Below, piece after piece: positions 12,531 to 24,615 of a DNA stretch of 64,000 bases; position 1 is the stretch's first letter, and every line of letters begins with the position of its first letter. This stretch comes from Pseudoalteromonas gelatinilytica (lineage in GTDB: Bacteria; Pseudomonadota; Gammaproteobacteria; Enterobacterales; Alteromonadaceae), in the NCBI RefSeq assembly GCF_001641615.1, contig NZ_LRRU01000020.1:80475-144474 (forward strand), given 5' to 3'. A program made the position numbers and the translations under genes. The notes beneath the pieces were generated by a model. The model was given only the letters and a program-made list of their open reading frames with translations. It ran no database searches and had not been told where the DNA came from.

Positions 12531-13052
12531 ATGAACAAGTTAACTTTAGCATCAACAATTTTAGCAGCATTAAGCCTATCAGCATGTTCTGCAAGTAACT
12601 CTTTAGCAAAAATCGACAGCGATTTTGGCAGCCTAGATAACGACCATGATGGTTATATCTCGAAAGTAGAAGCAGATGACGATGCAATTTGGGAGCATTT
12701 CTCAAACATCGATACCAACATGGATGAGCAAATTAGCCGTACAGAATTTAACGCCTACATGCAGTTAAATACAGGCAAAGTGGCAACAGATAGCGAGGTG
12801 TCTGAATCAGCATTTAAAGCAGAAATCGCTAAGTTTGACCCGATCGAAAGTGACTTTAAATCGTTAGACAACGATAAAAATGGTTACATCTCTATTGAAG
12901 AAGCGGATGACGACGACATCGCAAATCATTTTGGCTACATGGATAGCAACAAAGATAAGCGTGTAAGTCGCACCGAGTTCATTAGCTACATTAGCAAATA
13001 TGGCAGCGATGTGGCAGAAGATGATGCCCTTGAAATGGTCAAAAAAAGCTAA
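12531..13052 (+). CDS. EF-hand calcium-binding lipoprotein
   Basis: 173 residues. The N-terminus carries a lipobox (LSLSAC), so the mature protein is probably lipid-anchored. Four EF-hand loops are visible in two pairs: DNDHDGYISKVE, DTNMDEQISRTE, DNDKNGYISIEE and DSNKDKRVSRTE. The two halves are clearly related, suggesting internal duplication of a two-hand unit. All four loops keep the position-1 Asp and position-12 Glu. Calcium sensing or buffering is the natural guess; the partner is unknown. Confidence 0.82.
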   Translation: MNKLTLASTILAALSLSACSASNSLAKIDSDFGSLDNDHDGYISKVEADDDAIWEHFSNIDTNMDEQISRTEFNAYMQLNTGKVATDSEVSESAFKAEIAKFDPIESDFKSLDNDKNGYISIEEADDDDIANHFGYMDSNKDKRVSRTEFISYISKYGSDVAEDDALEMVKKS

Positions 13053-13080
13053 TTTCAATATTTATTCATAAAAATCCCCC

Positions 13081-13108
13081 AAAGCCAGTGTTTTACACTG
13101 GCTTTTTT
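13081..13108 (+). terminator. Intrinsic terminator after the EF-hand gene
   Basis: AAGCCAGTG, loop TTTTA, CACTGGCTT, then T-run, about 30 bases after the stop. Confidence 0.88.
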
Positions 13109-13182
13109 ACAATAATTTTTCCAACCTTGGCTGACTTCTGTCATAATAGTGCGTTAGTGATTTAAAATGACCTTTAGTAGCA

Positions 13183-13773
13183 ATGGCCACAAAACGTATC
13201 AGTGATGAACAGTTAGTCGAAATCATAGAAGCCGCGATTTTTGTTGCTGGAAAACCTGTGTCTAAACGTCATTTAAAAGAGACAGTATTAGCTGATTTAA
13301 GCGTATCTATGCCACGCATTAATAATGCAATCGAACAGATTCAAACGCATTATCAAACCCGAGGCATCAAGCTTGTTGCAGTTGGCAGCGGTTACAGGTT
13401 TCAGGCCTGTGCCAGTTTAGCCCCTTGGCTGGCAAACTTATGGCAAGAACGCGCACCTAAATACTCAAGAGCACTACTAGAAACTTTATCCTTGATTGCC
13501 TACAGACAACCTATTACCCGTGGTGAAATTGAACAAGTACGGGGTGTGACCGTTGGCTCAGGAATTATTAAAACCTTATTAGAAAGAGAGTGGATTCGGG
13601 TTGTTGGCCACAAAGAAGTGCCAGGGCGCCCAGCGTTGTATGCTACCACATCCGCTTTCTTAGATTATTTTTCATTAGCTGGTTTAGATGAATTACCGCC
13701 GTTACCTGAACTTCAGGAGAGTAAAATCAACCAGTTATTGAGCGATCCTTCTGTGAGAGAACTATCTGAATGA
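13183..13773 (+). CDS. scpB: Chromosome segregation and condensation protein ScpB
   Basis: 196 residues with two winged-helix domains; [42 protein letters not shown] is the ScpB signature. ScpB dimers bind the ScpA kleisin in the SMC-like condensin. Odd: scpA normally lies directly upstream, but here the preceding gene is the EF-hand lipoprotein with its own terminator. The stop overlaps the rluB start by 4 bases (ATGA), the usual coupling. Confidence 0.95.
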   Translation: MATKRISDEQLVEIIEAAIFVAGKPVSKRHLKETVLADLSVSMPRINNAIEQIQTHYQTRGIKLVAVGSGYRFQACASLAPWLANLWQERAPKYSRALLETLSLIAYRQPITRGEIEQVRGVTVGSGIIKTLLEREWIRVVGHKEVPGRPALYATTSAFLDYFSLAGLDELPPLPELQESKINQLLSDPSVRELSE

Positions 13774-14642
13774 GTAATGTAGAAACTGAAAAGTTACAAA
13801 AAGTATTAGCCCGTGCTGGCGTGGGTTCACGTCGTGAAATGGAAAAATACATCGATGCCAATCGCGTGAGCGTGAATGGTAAAGTGGCCCGTTTAGGCGA
13901 CCGCGTAGAAGCAACCGATGTAATTCGTGTTGATGGTCACGTGGTGAAAATCGAAGACAAAGCCGACCGAATTTGTCGTGTACTTATGTATAACAAACCA
14001 GAAGGCGAGTTATGTACACGTAAAGACCCTGAAGGTCGTCGTACTGTATTTGACCGTTTACCACGTGTTGATGGCGAACGTTGGATTGCAGTTGGCCGAC
14101 TAGATATTAATACCGCTGGTTTAATGCTGTTTACTAACGATGGTGAACTTGCTAACCGTTTAATGCACCCAAGCTACGAAGTAGAGCGTGAGTACTCTGC
14201 TCGCGTGTTTGGTGAAGTGACAAACGAAACGCTGCGCACTTTAACAAAAGGTGTTGAGCTTGATGATGGTCCTGCGAAATTCTTAAACATCAAACCTATG
14301 GGTGGTGAAGGTATCAACCGTTGGTTTAATGTGACTTTAACAGAAGGTCGTAACCGCGAAGTTCGTCGTTTATGGCAATCACAAGATGTTGAAGTATCGC
14401 GTCTTATCCGTATTCGTTACGGTAAGCTAGAGCTTGATAAGCGTTTGCCACAAGGTGGTTGGGCTGAGCTTGATTTAGACACGGTTAACTATTTACGTAA
14501 AACAGTACAACTTGGCCGCGAAACGCAAACTAAGCTGTCGGTTATTCCTGAAAAGCGTAAAGACAAACGTGCTAAAATTAACCAAATCCGTAAAGCGGTT
14601 AAAAAGCACAATCAACGCGCTAAACAAACTAAGCGTCGTTAA
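13770..14642 (+). CDS. rluB: 23S rRNA pseudouridine(2605) synthase
   Basis: 290 residues. An N-terminal S4 RNA-binding domain ([22 protein letters not shown]) precedes the RsuA-family catalytic domain with [26 protein letters not shown], which holds the catalytic Asp in GRLD. The C-terminus is a Lys/Arg-rich tail (about residues 255-290), common in RluB. It converts U2605 of 23S rRNA to pseudouridine. Coupled to scpB. Confidence 0.95.
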   Translation: MSNVETEKLQKVLARAGVGSRREMEKYIDANRVSVNGKVARLGDRVEATDVIRVDGHVVKIEDKADRICRVLMYNKPEGELCTRKDPEGRRTVFDRLPRVDGERWIAVGRLDINTAGLMLFTNDGELANRLMHPSYEVEREYSARVFGEVTNETLRTLTKGVELDDGPAKFLNIKPMGGEGINRWFNVTLTEGRNREVRRLWQSQDVEVSRLIRIRYGKLELDKRLPQGGWAELDLDTVNYLRKTVQLGRETQTKLSVIPEKRKDKRAKINQIRKAVKKHNQRAKQTKRR

Positions 14643-14693
14643 AAACTATATTCAAACTTGTTTGCAGGTAAAGCTCTTCACTTGCAAACAGGC

Positions 14694-14727
14694 ATAAAAA
14701 AAGCAGCGATATCGCTGCTTTTTTTAT
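14694..14727. terminator. Bidirectional terminator between rluB and ald
   Basis: AAAAGCAGCGATATCGCTGCTTTT-type perfect palindrome flanked by A-run and T-run, so it can end both the rluB transcript (+) and the ald transcript (-). Confidence 0.92.
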
Positions 14728-14745
14728 TTCGATTCACAATGCTAA

Positions 14746-15867
14746 TTAAGCATTTTCAACCGCTGTACGTGGGTCAACATATTCCATGTTGAAAGCTTCA
14801 GCTACTTCTTTATAAGTAACTTGGCCTTTAATCACGTTTAAGCCTTTTAAGAAATGTGCATCGTCAAGAAGCGCTTTCTTGTAGCCTTTGTTAGCAAGGT
14901 TGATGATAAACGGTAACGTTGCGTTGTTAAGTGCGAACGTAGAAGTACGTGGAACAGCACCTGGCATGTTAGCAACACAGTAGTGAACAACGTCATCAAC
15001 GATGTAAGTTGGATCAGCATGAGTAGTCGCTTTAGAAGTTGCGATACAACCACCTTGGTCGATTGCAACGTCAACGATTGCAGAACCAGGTTTCATTGCT
15101 TTGATGTGCTCAGCAGTTACTAGTTTAGGCGCTGCAGCACCTGGGATTAGTACGCCACCGATCACAAGGTCAGCTTCTAGTACGTGTTTTTCTAACGCGT
15201 CAGCAGTTGAGTAAAGTGCTTTAACTTTATTACCAAACTGTGCGTCTAAAGCACGTAATACATCGATGTTACGATCAAGAACAACAACGTCTGCGCCTAG
15301 GCCAACAGCCATTTGCGCTGCGCTACGACCAACCATGCCGCCGCCGATAACAACAACTTTAGCTGGCTCAACACCTGGTACACCACCAAGTAACATACCA
15401 CGGCCGTGGTTAGATTTTTCTAATGCTTGTGCACCAGCTTGAATAGACATACGACCAGCAACTTCACTCATAGGAGCAAGAAGAGGTAAACCGCCACGTG
15501 CATCAGTTACTGTTTCGTAAGCGATACAGATAGCGCCACTTTTCACTAGGTCTTCAGTTTGTGGAAGATCCGGTGCTAAGTGAAGGTAAGTAAATAGAAT
15601 TTGGTCTTCGCGTAACATTGCACGCTCAACAGCTTGTGGCTCTTTCACTTTTACGATCATTTCAGCTTTAGCAAAAACTTCTGCCGCTGTTGATAAAATT
15701 TCAGCACCTGCTGCTACATAATCTTCGTTTGTGAAGCCAATGCCCATACCAGCATCAGTTTCAACAAATACTTGGTGGCCATGGTTTACTAGTTCACGAA
15801 CACTCGCAGGAACCATACCTACACGGTATTCATGGTTTTTAATTTCTTTAGGTACACCAATAATCAT
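14746..15867 (-). CDS. ald: Alanine dehydrogenase
   Basis: 373 residues, full length. N-terminal [37 protein letters not shown] and the Rossmann motif [23 protein letters not shown] are all family landmarks. It catalyses reversible NAD-dependent deamination of L-alanine to pyruvate and ammonia. It is divergent from lrp across 142 bp, which suggests control by Lrp as in other bacteria; I cannot identify an Lrp site with certainty. Confidence 0.96.
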   Translation of the reverse strand: MIIGVPKEIKNHEYRVGMVPASVRELVNHGHQVFVETDAGMGIGFTNEDYVAAGAEILSTAAEVFAKAEMIVKVKEPQAVERAMLREDQILFTYLHLAPDLPQTEDLVKSGAICIAYETVTDARGGLPLLAPMSEVAGRMSIQAGAQALEKSNHGRGMLLGGVPGVEPAKVVVIGGGMVGRSAAQMAVGLGADVVVLDRNIDVLRALDAQFGNKVKALYSTADALEKHVLEADLVIGGVLIPGAAAPKLVTAEHIKAMKPGSAIVDVAIDQGGCIATSKATTHADPTYIVDDVVHYCVANMPGAVPRTSTFALNNATLPFIINLANKGYKKALLDDAHFLKGLNVIKGQVTYKEVAEAFNMEYVDPRTAVENA

Positions 15868-16009
15868 AGTTTTTCGCCTTAATAGAACGGGGTAAAATTT
15901 TTGACTATTATATTCATGACCTGCCAGTGTGTCTCACCTTTTTTAAGTGGTATTCTAGTGATATACTCTGAAAATTAATATATAACAGTTTAAAACTCTG
16001 GTTTGCCAT

Positions 16010-16489
16010 ATGCACCAATTACTCGACAGGATAGACCGTAAAATTTTAATGGAATTACAGCTCGATGGTCGGATCTCTAATGTAGAGCTCGCGCGGCGTG
16101 TAGGCCTAAGCGCCACCCCATGTTTAGAGCGGGTTAAAAAGCTTGAAAGAGAAGGTTATATACTTGGATACAAAGCGGTAGTAGACCCTGCTAAGCTCGG
16201 TCAAGGATTATCCGTGTATGTAGAAGTCACTATCACGAAAACCTCACCTGATGTGTTCGAAGAGTTTAACGCTGCAGTTAAAAAACACGACGAAATAATC
16301 GAATGTCACTTAGTGTCGGGAAATTTCGACTTTTTATTAAAAACGCGGGTAAATGATATGTCTGAATATCGCAATGTACTGGGTGATATTCTGCTAAAAC
16401 TACCCAACGTCAGTGAAAGCCGAACTTATGTGGTAATGGAAGAAGTAAAAGGTGAACAAGGGGTCATTATTCGCCCATATATCGCCTAA
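16010..16489 (+). CDS. lrp: Leucine-responsive regulator Lrp
   Basis: 159 residues. N-terminal helix-turn-helix (LDRIDRKILMELQLDGRISNVELARRVGLSATPCLERVKKLEREGYI) and C-terminal RAM/Lrp_AsnC ligand domain (YVEVTITKTSPDVFEEF, VSGNFDFLLKTRVNDMSEYR). The sequence is very close to enterobacterial Lrp. Upstream of ftsK, as in E. coli, and divergent from ald. Confidence 0.95.
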   Translation: MHQLLDRIDRKILMELQLDGRISNVELARRVGLSATPCLERVKKLEREGYILGYKAVVDPAKLGQGLSVYVEVTITKTSPDVFEEFNAAVKKHDEIIECHLVSGNFDFLLKTRVNDMSEYRNVLGDILLKLPNVSESRTYVVMEEVKGEQGVIIRPYIA

Positions 16490-16630
16490 ACTGTTAAAAT
16501 ACACATTGAGTAACAAAAACTTGTTCATTATCAGTCCATCAAGGTTAAGATAAAGTGCATCAAACGGCATTTCCTGCTAAGGTATTTCACTGCTAATCGA
16601 TAAGTAAAGAATAATAAGGAATAGGGAGCT

Positions 16631-19123
16631 ATGCGCCTAAATGGTGTTCAAAGACTGTTAGAAACGGGGCTAATCATCAGCACCTTTGCTGCAGTATTTA
16701 TTTTATGTGCATTAATCAGTTTTGATCCTGCGGACCCTTCATGGTCGCAAACCGGTGAATTTGTTAATGTTAAGAATATTACCGGCACAGCGGGAGCTTG
16801 GGTTGCAGATATCCTATTACTCACTTTTGGCTGGCTTGCTTATTTAGTGCCTGTTGCTATTCAGTTGTTTGGTTATTTATTGTTTAAACAGCCACACCGT
16901 ATTTTTCAGCTTGATTACACCACACTTGCTTTACGTGTAATTGGCTTTGCGTTGTTTATTACTTCAGCGACTGCCATCAGCAGCATTAATTTTGATGATA
17001 TTTATAATTTTTCATCCGGTGGGGTAGTGGGAGATGTCATCGCTACAGCCATGATGCCGACCTTTAATTTTACCGGTACCTCTATTTTATTACTGTGCTT
17101 TTTCTTTGCAGGTTTAACCTTATTAACCGGTATTTCGTGGGTACAATTTGTCGATTTTGTTGGCAAATGGGTGATGAAAACATTCTACTTTTTGCGTGAA
17201 CAATTTTCTGCTTGGATGCACCGTGAGAAAGAAGCCGTTAAAGACGTTACGACTACAGAACCTGATGCAAACTTTGTCGAGCCAGAAAACGAACCTGCAA
17301 TTGGTTTTAAAGATGCCGAAAAAGATGAGCCAAAGCAGACTAAAGCACAGCAGAAGCCAGCGGAAAAAGCCAATGATGATTTCCAAGGTTTTGATGAACT
17401 AGACGATATTCTTGACCAAGAAATTGGTTTTAGTGCCCTTGATGATGAATCTTTCGATACAGTATCAGCACTTAATGCGCTTGATCAAAGCCCCGTTTTA
17501 GAACCAGAAAAACCAGTTACAACGGTTGTTTCGCCTGCGCGCCCAATGCCTAAACCAAAACCAGCGTATCAGCCACCGCCAACGGCAAAAGAAAAGTTTG
17601 AAGCCTTGCTTGAAGAGCAACCGCCAGCAAATCCGTTGCCGTCGCTTGATTTACTCGATCGCCCTGACAAAGCGAAAAACCCGTTATCACAAGAAGAGCT
17701 TGATGGTATTTCGCGTTTAGTTGAAACAAAACTACTTGATTTTAATATTCAAGCTGCGGTGGTTGGGGTTTACCCGGGGCCGGTTGTAACGCGTTTTGAA
17801 CTTGATTTAGCGCCGGGTATTAAAGTGGCCAAAATCACAGGTTTATCAAAAGATTTAGCGCGTTCACTGTCTGCGGTGAGTGTCCGTGTGGTAGAAGTTA
17901 TTCCGGGTAAAACCTATGTAGGTATAGAACTACCAAACAAACACCGTGAAATCGTGCGTTTAAGTGAAGTTATTAACGCGCCTAAGTTTGAATCAAACCC
18001 ATCACCACTGACTATGGTGTTAGGTAAAGACATTGCTGGCGAGCCAGTATGTGCTGACCTTGGCAAAATGCCACATTTACTTGTTGCGGGTACCACAGGT
18101 TCAGGTAAGTCAGTGGGCGTTAATGTAATGATATTAAGCTTACTGTACAAATCGGGCCCTGATGATGTTCGTATGATCATGATCGACCCGAAAATGCTTG
18201 AACTTTCTGTGTACGAAGGCATCCCACATTTATTATGTGAAGTTGTTACCGACATGAAAGAAGCAGCCAATGCATTGCGTTGGTGTGTAGGCGAAATGGA
18301 GCGTCGTTATAAGCTGATGTCGGCACTTGGTGTGCGTAACTTAAAAGGTTACAACCAAAAAGTGCTGGATGCCAAAGAAGCGGGTCAACCGATTCTAGAT
18401 CCACTGTTTAAAGATACCGACGGCATGGCCGATGGCCCAGCAGAGCTAGATAAACTACCAAGTATTGTGGTGGTCATTGACGAATTTGCCGACATGATGA
18501 TGATCGTGGGTAAAAAAGTGGAAGAGCTTATTGCACGCATCGCGCAAAAAGCCCGTGCAGCAGGTATTCACTTAGTGCTAGCAACACAGCGCCCATCGGT
18601 TGACGTAATTACTGGTTTGATTAAAGCGAATATTCCAACCCGTATGGCGTTCCAAGTTTCAAGTAAAATTGACTCGCGTACCATTTTAGATCAGCAAGGC
18701 GCTGAAAACTTACTTGGTATGGGTGACATGCTTTACTTACCGCCGGGTACCAGTGTACCCGTGCGTGTGCATGGCGCGTTTGTTGACGACCACGAAGTTC
18801 ATGCGGTTGTAGACGATTGGAAAAAACGCGGCAAACCAAATTATATTGATGAAATTTTAAGTGGCGATGCCACAGAAGAAATTTTACTACCAGGAGAAAC
18901 CAGTGAAGACGGTGATGAAGAGTCAGATCCGCTTTACGATGAAGCAGTATCATTTGTAATTGAAACTGGCAAAGTGTCGGTATCGAGTGTACAGCGTAAG
19001 CTTCGTGTAGGTTATAACCGCGCAGCACGCTTAGTTGAACAAATGGAAACATCAGGCATTGTTAGCGCACCAGGTCACAACGGTGCCCGCGAAGTCTTAG
19101 TGCCAAATGGTGGAGCAAATTAA
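16631..19123 (+). CDS. ftsK: DNA translocase FtsK
   Basis: 830 residues. About four membrane spans in the first 190 residues, a Pro/Glu/Lys-rich linker (about 195-340) that is short compared with E. coli, then the motor domain with Walker [13 protein letters not shown], Walker [13 protein letters not shown], and a C-terminal winged-helix gamma domain ([34 protein letters not shown]) that reads KOPS. It pumps chromosomal DNA at the septum and activates XerCD at dif. Stop and lolA start overlap by one base (TAATG). Confidence 0.97.
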   Translation: MRLNGVQRLLETGLIISTFAAVFILCALISFDPADPSWSQTGEFVNVKNITGTAGAWVADILLLTFGWLAYLVPVAIQLFGYLLFKQPHRIFQLDYTTLALRVIGFALFITSATAISSINFDDIYNFSSGGVVGDVIATAMMPTFNFTGTSILLLCFFFAGLTLLTGISWVQFVDFVGKWVMKTFYFLREQFSAWMHREKEAVKDVTTTEPDANFVEPENEPAIGFKDAEKDEPKQTKAQQKPAEKANDDFQGFDELDDILDQEIGFSALDDESFDTVSALNALDQSPVLEPEKPVTTVVSPARPMPKPKPAYQPPPTAKEKFEALLEEQPPANPLPSLDLLDRPDKAKNPLSQEELDGISRLVETKLLDFNIQAAVVGVYPGPVVTRFELDLAPGIKVAKITGLSKDLARSLSAVSVRVVEVIPGKTYVGIELPNKHREIVRLSEVINAPKFESNPSPLTMVLGKDIAGEPVCADLGKMPHLLVAGTTGSGKSVGVNVMILSLLYKSGPDDVRMIMIDPKMLELSVYEGIPHLLCEVVTDMKEAANALRWCVGEMERRYKLMSALGVRNLKGYNQKVLDAKEAGQPILDPLFKDTDGMADGPAELDKLPSIVVVIDEFADMMMIVGKKVEELIARIAQKARAAGIHLVLATQRPSVDVITGLIKANIPTRMAFQVSSKIDSRTILDQQGAENLLGMGDMLYLPPGTSVPVRVHGAFVDDHEVHAVVDDWKKRGKPNYIDEILSGDATEEILLPGETSEDGDEESDPLYDEAVSFVIETGKVSVSSVQRKLRVGYNRAARLVEQMETSGIVSAPGHNGAREVLVPNGGAN

Positions 19124-19749
19124 TGAAAAAAATTAAATACCTAGCCCTAATTGTGGGTTGTTTATTAAGCGGTCAAAGTTTTGCAGACGACAGCGAAGCG
19201 TTGCAACAACAACTGGCTGCGATTAAAAGTTTTAAAGCACAGTTCTCACAGCAAGTGACCGATTCGCAAGGCGAAGCTATCATGCAAGGTGAGGGGAATA
19301 TTGCCCTTCAGCAGCCTATGATGATCCGCTGGCAACAGCAAAGCCCAGACGATACCTTGTTTGTATCTAATGGCGACAAAACGTATTACTTCGACAGCTT
19401 TGCTGAGCAAGTAACGATTATGAATACCCACAGCCTAATTGATTCAACACCGTTTGTATTGCTGACTTCAAAAGATCCAGAACAGTGGGCTAAATACCAA
19501 GTTGTGGCAACCGATGCTGGCTTTAGTGTCACGCCAAACAAAGGCGTTGAGAGCCAAGTTGAAAAGCTAGACATTCGCTTTAATGCTAAAGAGCAAGGCC
19601 TCGCATCACTAACGGTATTAGATACCTCAGGTCAGCAGTCTTTATTTACCTTTAAAGATGCCAAGGTAAACGAAGCTCTGGCGGCTCAAACCTTTGAATT
19701 TACTATTCCTGAGGGCGTTGAAGTTGACGACCAAAGCCAAGGTGATTAA
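19123..19749 (+). CDS. lolA: Outer-membrane lipoprotein carrier LolA
   Basis: 208 residues with a cleavable signal peptide ending QSFA|DD. The mature protein keeps FKAQFSQQVTDSQGEAIMQGEGNIALQQPMMIRWQQQSPD, typical of LolA. It ferries lipoproteins through the periplasm from LolCDE to LolB. The position between ftsK and rarA is the conserved gammaproteobacterial order. Confidence 0.95.
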   Translation: MKKIKYLALIVGCLLSGQSFADDSEALQQQLAAIKSFKAQFSQQVTDSQGEAIMQGEGNIALQQPMMIRWQQQSPDDTLFVSNGDKTYYFDSFAEQVTIMNTHSLIDSTPFVLLTSKDPEQWAKYQVVATDAGFSVTPNKGVESQVEKLDIRFNAKEQGLASLTVLDTSGQQSLFTFKDAKVNEALAAQTFEFTIPEGVEVDDQSQGD

Positions 19750-19752
19750 GGC

Positions 19753-21090
19753 TTGAGTAACCTCGGATTTAATTTTGGTCCTGATGTGCGCCCACTAGCG
19801 GCGCGCATGCGACCTGAAACACTTAATGACTACATTGGTCAGCAGCACCTTTTAAGCCCCGATAAACCTCTTTACCAAGCGATTCTTGCAGGCCGATGCC
19901 ACAGCCTTATTTTGTGGGGGCCGCCAGGCGTTGGTAAAACTACATTAGCGCAAATTATTGCAAACCATGCCGATGCCAGCCTTATTCAAATGTCGGCGGT
20001 CACAGCGGGTGTTAAAGACATTCGTGAGGCAGTAAGCGAAGCAAAAACAAACCTTGCCGGGCGAGGGCAACGCACCTTATTGTTTGTTGACGAAGTGCAC
20101 CGCTTTAATAAATCTCAGCAAGATGCATTTTTACCGCATATTGAAGATGGCACCTTTATTTTCGTAGGCGCAACCACCGAAAACCCATCATTCGCACTTA
20201 ATAATGCGATTCTGTCTCGTGCTCGTGTGTATGTTTTAAAAGCGCTTGAACAAGCCGACTTATTTACCGTCATTGAACGCGCCTTACGTGAAGACGTAGA
20301 ACTTAGCCAAAAACACATAGACATTGCCGATAACGCTAAACAAGCGCTTTGCCAAGCAAGTGATGGCGATGCACGTAAAGTGCTTAACCTGTTAGAACAA
20401 GCGGTTGATTTAACCACTGAGCAGCAGGGAAAATACCTTGTTGATCAACATGTTTTAAGCCAAGTTTTACCAACTCACTTAGCCAAGTACGACAAAGGTG
20501 GTGATGAGTTTTATGACTTGATTTCAGCGTTTCATAAGTCAGTGCGAGGAAGTTCACCTGATGGCGCTTTATATTGGTATTGCCGTATTTTAGCAGGGGG
20601 TGGCGACCCACTTTATGTGGCTCGGCGTTTATTAGCGATTGCTACTGAAGATATTGGCAATGCTGATCCGCGAGCAATGGAAGTGGCACTCAACGCGTGG
20701 GATATTTTTCAACGTGTTGGCCCAAGCGAAGGTGAGCGTGCTATCGCACAAGCCACCATTTACTTAGCCAGTGCCCCGAAAAGTAATGCCGTGTATATGG
20801 CGTTTAATCAAGCGCTGCAAGATGCTAAAAATGAGCCGAGTTATCCGGTGCCTGAGCATTTACGTAATGCGCCAACCAACTTAATGAAAGACTTGGGTTA
20901 TGGCGCTGAATATCGTTATGCGCACAATGAAGAAGGGGCATTTGCTGCTGGCGAAAAGTATTTCCCTGAGGCAATTAATGATCGCCAGTATTACTTCCCA
21001 ACTGACCGTGGGCTTGAACAAAAAATAAAACAAAAGCTGGACTATTTAAGCCAGCGCAACGAGCAAAGTGATATTAAACGCTATGAATAG
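19753..21090 (+). CDS. rarA: Replication-associated recombination protein RarA
   Basis: 445-residue AAA+ ATPase. [15 protein letters not shown], Walker [10 protein letters not shown], Walker [20 protein letters not shown], sensor [12 protein letters not shown] and the C-terminal tetramerisation domain ([19 protein letters not shown]) identify RarA/MgsA, which acts at stalled forks with SSB. The start is TTG at 19753, three bases after the lolA stop. Confidence 0.95.
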   Translation: MSNLGFNFGPDVRPLAARMRPETLNDYIGQQHLLSPDKPLYQAILAGRCHSLILWGPPGVGKTTLAQIIANHADASLIQMSAVTAGVKDIREAVSEAKTNLAGRGQRTLLFVDEVHRFNKSQQDAFLPHIEDGTFIFVGATTENPSFALNNAILSRARVYVLKALEQADLFTVIERALREDVELSQKHIDIADNAKQALCQASDGDARKVLNLLEQAVDLTTEQQGKYLVDQHVLSQVLPTHLAKYDKGGDEFYDLISAFHKSVRGSSPDGALYWYCRILAGGGDPLYVARRLLAIATEDIGNADPRAMEVALNAWDIFQRVGPSEGERAIAQATIYLASAPKSNAVYMAFNQALQDAKNEPSYPVPEHLRNAPTNLMKDLGYGAEYRYAHNEEGAFAAGEKYFPEAINDRQYYFPTDRGLEQKIKQKLDYLSQRNEQSDIKRYE

Positions 21091-21469
21091 CTTGAAACTT
21101 TATATGATGATTGCAATGGGGGGCGCTTCAGGGGCGTGTTTACGCTATTTTCTTAGCGAAACCATGTTAAAACTGCTCGGTAGGGGATTCCCTTTTGGCA
21201 CGTTGACAGTTAATATTCTTGGTTCATTGTTAATGGGCATTTTATACGGCTTGATTGAAAAAGAAATAATCGCTGTTAGCCCCGCTAAAACCTTAATTGG
21301 TATTGGCTTTTTAGGTGCATTGACCACCTTTTCAACATTCTCAATGGATTCGTTGTTGCTCTTGCAACAAGGTCACTTTTTTAAAATGGCCCTCAATATC
21401 ACCCTAAACGTGGTGGTGTGTATATTTATGGCTTGGCTGGGCCTTCAGCTGGTAATGCAAAAAGGTTAA
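21083..21469 (+). CDS. crcB: Fluoride channel CrcB/Fluc
   Basis: Four-helix membrane protein of about 128 residues; [30 protein letters not shown] and [15 protein letters not shown] are the family signatures. Dimers export fluoride. I prefer the ATG at 21083 (MNSLKLYMM), overlapping the rarA stop, over 21068; neither has a clear ribosome site. There is no room for a fluoride riboswitch upstream. Confidence 0.93.
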   Translation: MNSLKLYMMIAMGGASGACLRYFLSETMLKLLGRGFPFGTLTVNILGSLLMGILYGLIEKEIIAVSPAKTLIGIGFLGALTTFSTFSMDSLLLLQQGHFFKMALNITLNVVVCIFMAWLGLQLVMQKG

Positions 21470-22783
<1,314 letters not shown>

Positions 22784-22803
22784 CATTTAAGTTCATAACG
22801 TTT

Positions 22804-22839
22804 AAAAACCGTATTTGTGTAAGCAAATACGGTTTTTTT
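22804..22839 (+). terminator. Intrinsic terminator after serS
   Basis: AACCGTATTTG, 6-base loop, CAAATACGGTT, then a run of seven T. Confidence 0.92.
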
Positions 22840-22946
22840 ATGCCTAGCAATAATAATTAATTGCGGTATACAGTAATTTTAGTAGACTGAAAAACGTACA
22901 ATAAATTTTATTAGTACTCACTCACAATACACGAAGGACTGCTGTT

Positions 22947-24491
22947 ATGAAAAAACTACTCGCCGTAGCATCCGCTGCTTTGTATTTAGCAAGCTCGGTC
23001 GCTTTTGCTAAAGACAAACCTAATATTTTAATCATATTCCCCGACGATGTTGGCTGGCAAAACGTTAGTGCTTATGGACTTGGTACCATGGGTTACAAAA
23101 CGCCAAACATCGATAAACTCGCTCACGAAGGCGCAATGTTTACCGATCATTATGCGCAGCCATCTTGCACAGCTGGGCGCGCAGCCCTTATTACCGGTCA
23201 ATATCCAATTCGTAGTGGCATGACAACGGTAGGCCGACCTGGCGCAGAGCTTGGTTTAAAAGCGGGCTCTTATACGCTTGCTGAGGTTTTAAAAGAGCAG
23301 GGTTATGCAACAGGACAATTTGGTAAAAACCACTTAGGTGATCGCAACGAGCACCTACCTACAGTTCATGGCTTTGATGAATTTTTCGGAAATTTATATC
23401 ACTTAAATACTCAAGAAGAGTTTGAGCAACGTGATTACCCAAAAGATCCTGAGTTTTTCAAAAAGTATGGCACCCGAGGCGTTTTACATACTTACGCCAC
23501 AAATGTAGATGACAAAACAGTGGACCCACGTTTTGGTAAAGTAGGTAAGCAAAAAATTAAAGATACTGGCCAACTCTCTCGTGAGCGAATGAAAACCGTT
23601 GATAAAGAGTTTATGGACGCAAGCATAGACTTTATTAAACGAGCGCAAAAAGCTGATAAACCTTTCTTCGTTTGGTTTAACCCAAGCCGTATGCATATGT
23701 ACACGCGTTTAAGTGATGAAAGCCGTTATTTGGCAGCAGACTACACTACAGAGCATGATTTATACGGCAGTGGCTTGATTGAGCATGATCAACAAGTGGG
23801 TGAGTTAATGGCTGCGCTCGAAGAGATGGGTGCCCTAGATAACACCATTGTGATTTATTCTACTGATAATGGCCCTGAGCACAGTGCACGATTACATGGC
23901 GGTACAACACCGTTTCGCGGTGAAAAAATGACAACTTACGAAGGCGGTGTACGCGTTCCTATGATTGTTCGCTGGCCAGGTAAAGTTCCAGCAAATACCG
24001 TATTAAATGGCATTCAGTCACACATGGATATTTATACAACCCTTGCAGCAGCAGCGGGTGAACCAAATATCGTGAAAAAAGCGCTTAAAGAACACAAGCA
24101 ACCGATTGATGGCGTAAACAACTTAGATTACTGGTTAGGTAAAACGGACGAGAGTGCGCGTGATAGTTTTCTGTATTATTACGAATCGAGCATTAAAGCT
24201 GTGCGTTACAAACAGTGGAAACTTCATTTCGAAACAAGCGAAAACTATTACGCTCAGTACGAAAAACAAAAGTTCCCGATTATCTATAACTTACGCATGG
24301 ACCCGTTTGAAAGCTTTGATGGCTTAACTGACCGTTCCGACATAGTGCAAGCTAAGCAATGGCTAAATGAGCCTGTGCAACACTTACTTGGTGAGCATAT
24401 TCAGTCATTATCAAAATATCCACCACTACAAAAAGCGGCTAGCTTCGACTTTAGTCAGTTAATGGAACAGTTGATGTCTGGTAAGCAGTAA
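22947..24491 (+). CDS. Periplasmic arylsulfatase
   Basis: 514 residues with a signal peptide (MKKLLAVASAALYLASSVAFA). Sulfatase fold: NILIIFPDDVGWQN (calcium Asp pair), the formylglycine site CTAGR within QPSCTAGRAALITGQYP, GKNHLGD, STDNGPEH and GEKMTTYEGGVRVP. CxAxR rather than CxPxR; maturation of the Cys needs a formylglycine-generating or anSME enzyme, not seen here. Desulfation of marine polysaccharides or arylsulfates is likely, but the substrate is unknown. Monocistronic. Confidence 0.9.
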   Translation: MKKLLAVASAALYLASSVAFAKDKPNILIIFPDDVGWQNVSAYGLGTMGYKTPNIDKLAHEGAMFTDHYAQPSCTAGRAALITGQYPIRSGMTTVGRPGAELGLKAGSYTLAEVLKEQGYATGQFGKNHLGDRNEHLPTVHGFDEFFGNLYHLNTQEEFEQRDYPKDPEFFKKYGTRGVLHTYATNVDDKTVDPRFGKVGKQKIKDTGQLSRERMKTVDKEFMDASIDFIKRAQKADKPFFVWFNPSRMHMYTRLSDESRYLAADYTTEHDLYGSGLIEHDQQVGELMAALEEMGALDNTIVIYSTDNGPEHSARLHGGTTPFRGEKMTTYEGGVRVPMIVRWPGKVPANTVLNGIQSHMDIYTTLAAAAGEPNIVKKALKEHKQPIDGVNNLDYWLGKTDESARDSFLYYYESSIKAVRYKQWKLHFETSENYYAQYEKQKFPIIYNLRMDPFESFDGLTDRSDIVQAKQWLNEPVQHLLGEHIQSLSKYPPLQKAASFDFSQLMEQLMSGKQ

Positions 24492-24528
24492 CACTCACTA
24501 AAACGATTTATTGAGTTTTAATTTAATC

Positions 24529-24571
24529 AAAGCCGCATAGGGAAGCTAATATACAACTATGCGGCTTTTTT
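24529..24571 (+). terminator. Terminator after the sulfatase gene
   Basis: AAGCCGCATAG, long loop, CTATGCGGCTT, T-run. The A-run on the other side could also serve the convergent minus-strand gene. Confidence 0.85.
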
Positions 24572-24615
24572 ATTTTTGAACTAGTACAACTAAAAGAATT
24601 TGAAATAGGTTTTAA

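Noticed and set aside
16973..17402. Several overlapping frames inside ftsK, tolA and pta
   Set aside because: They are shadows of strong coding sequences with recognised domains in the main frame.
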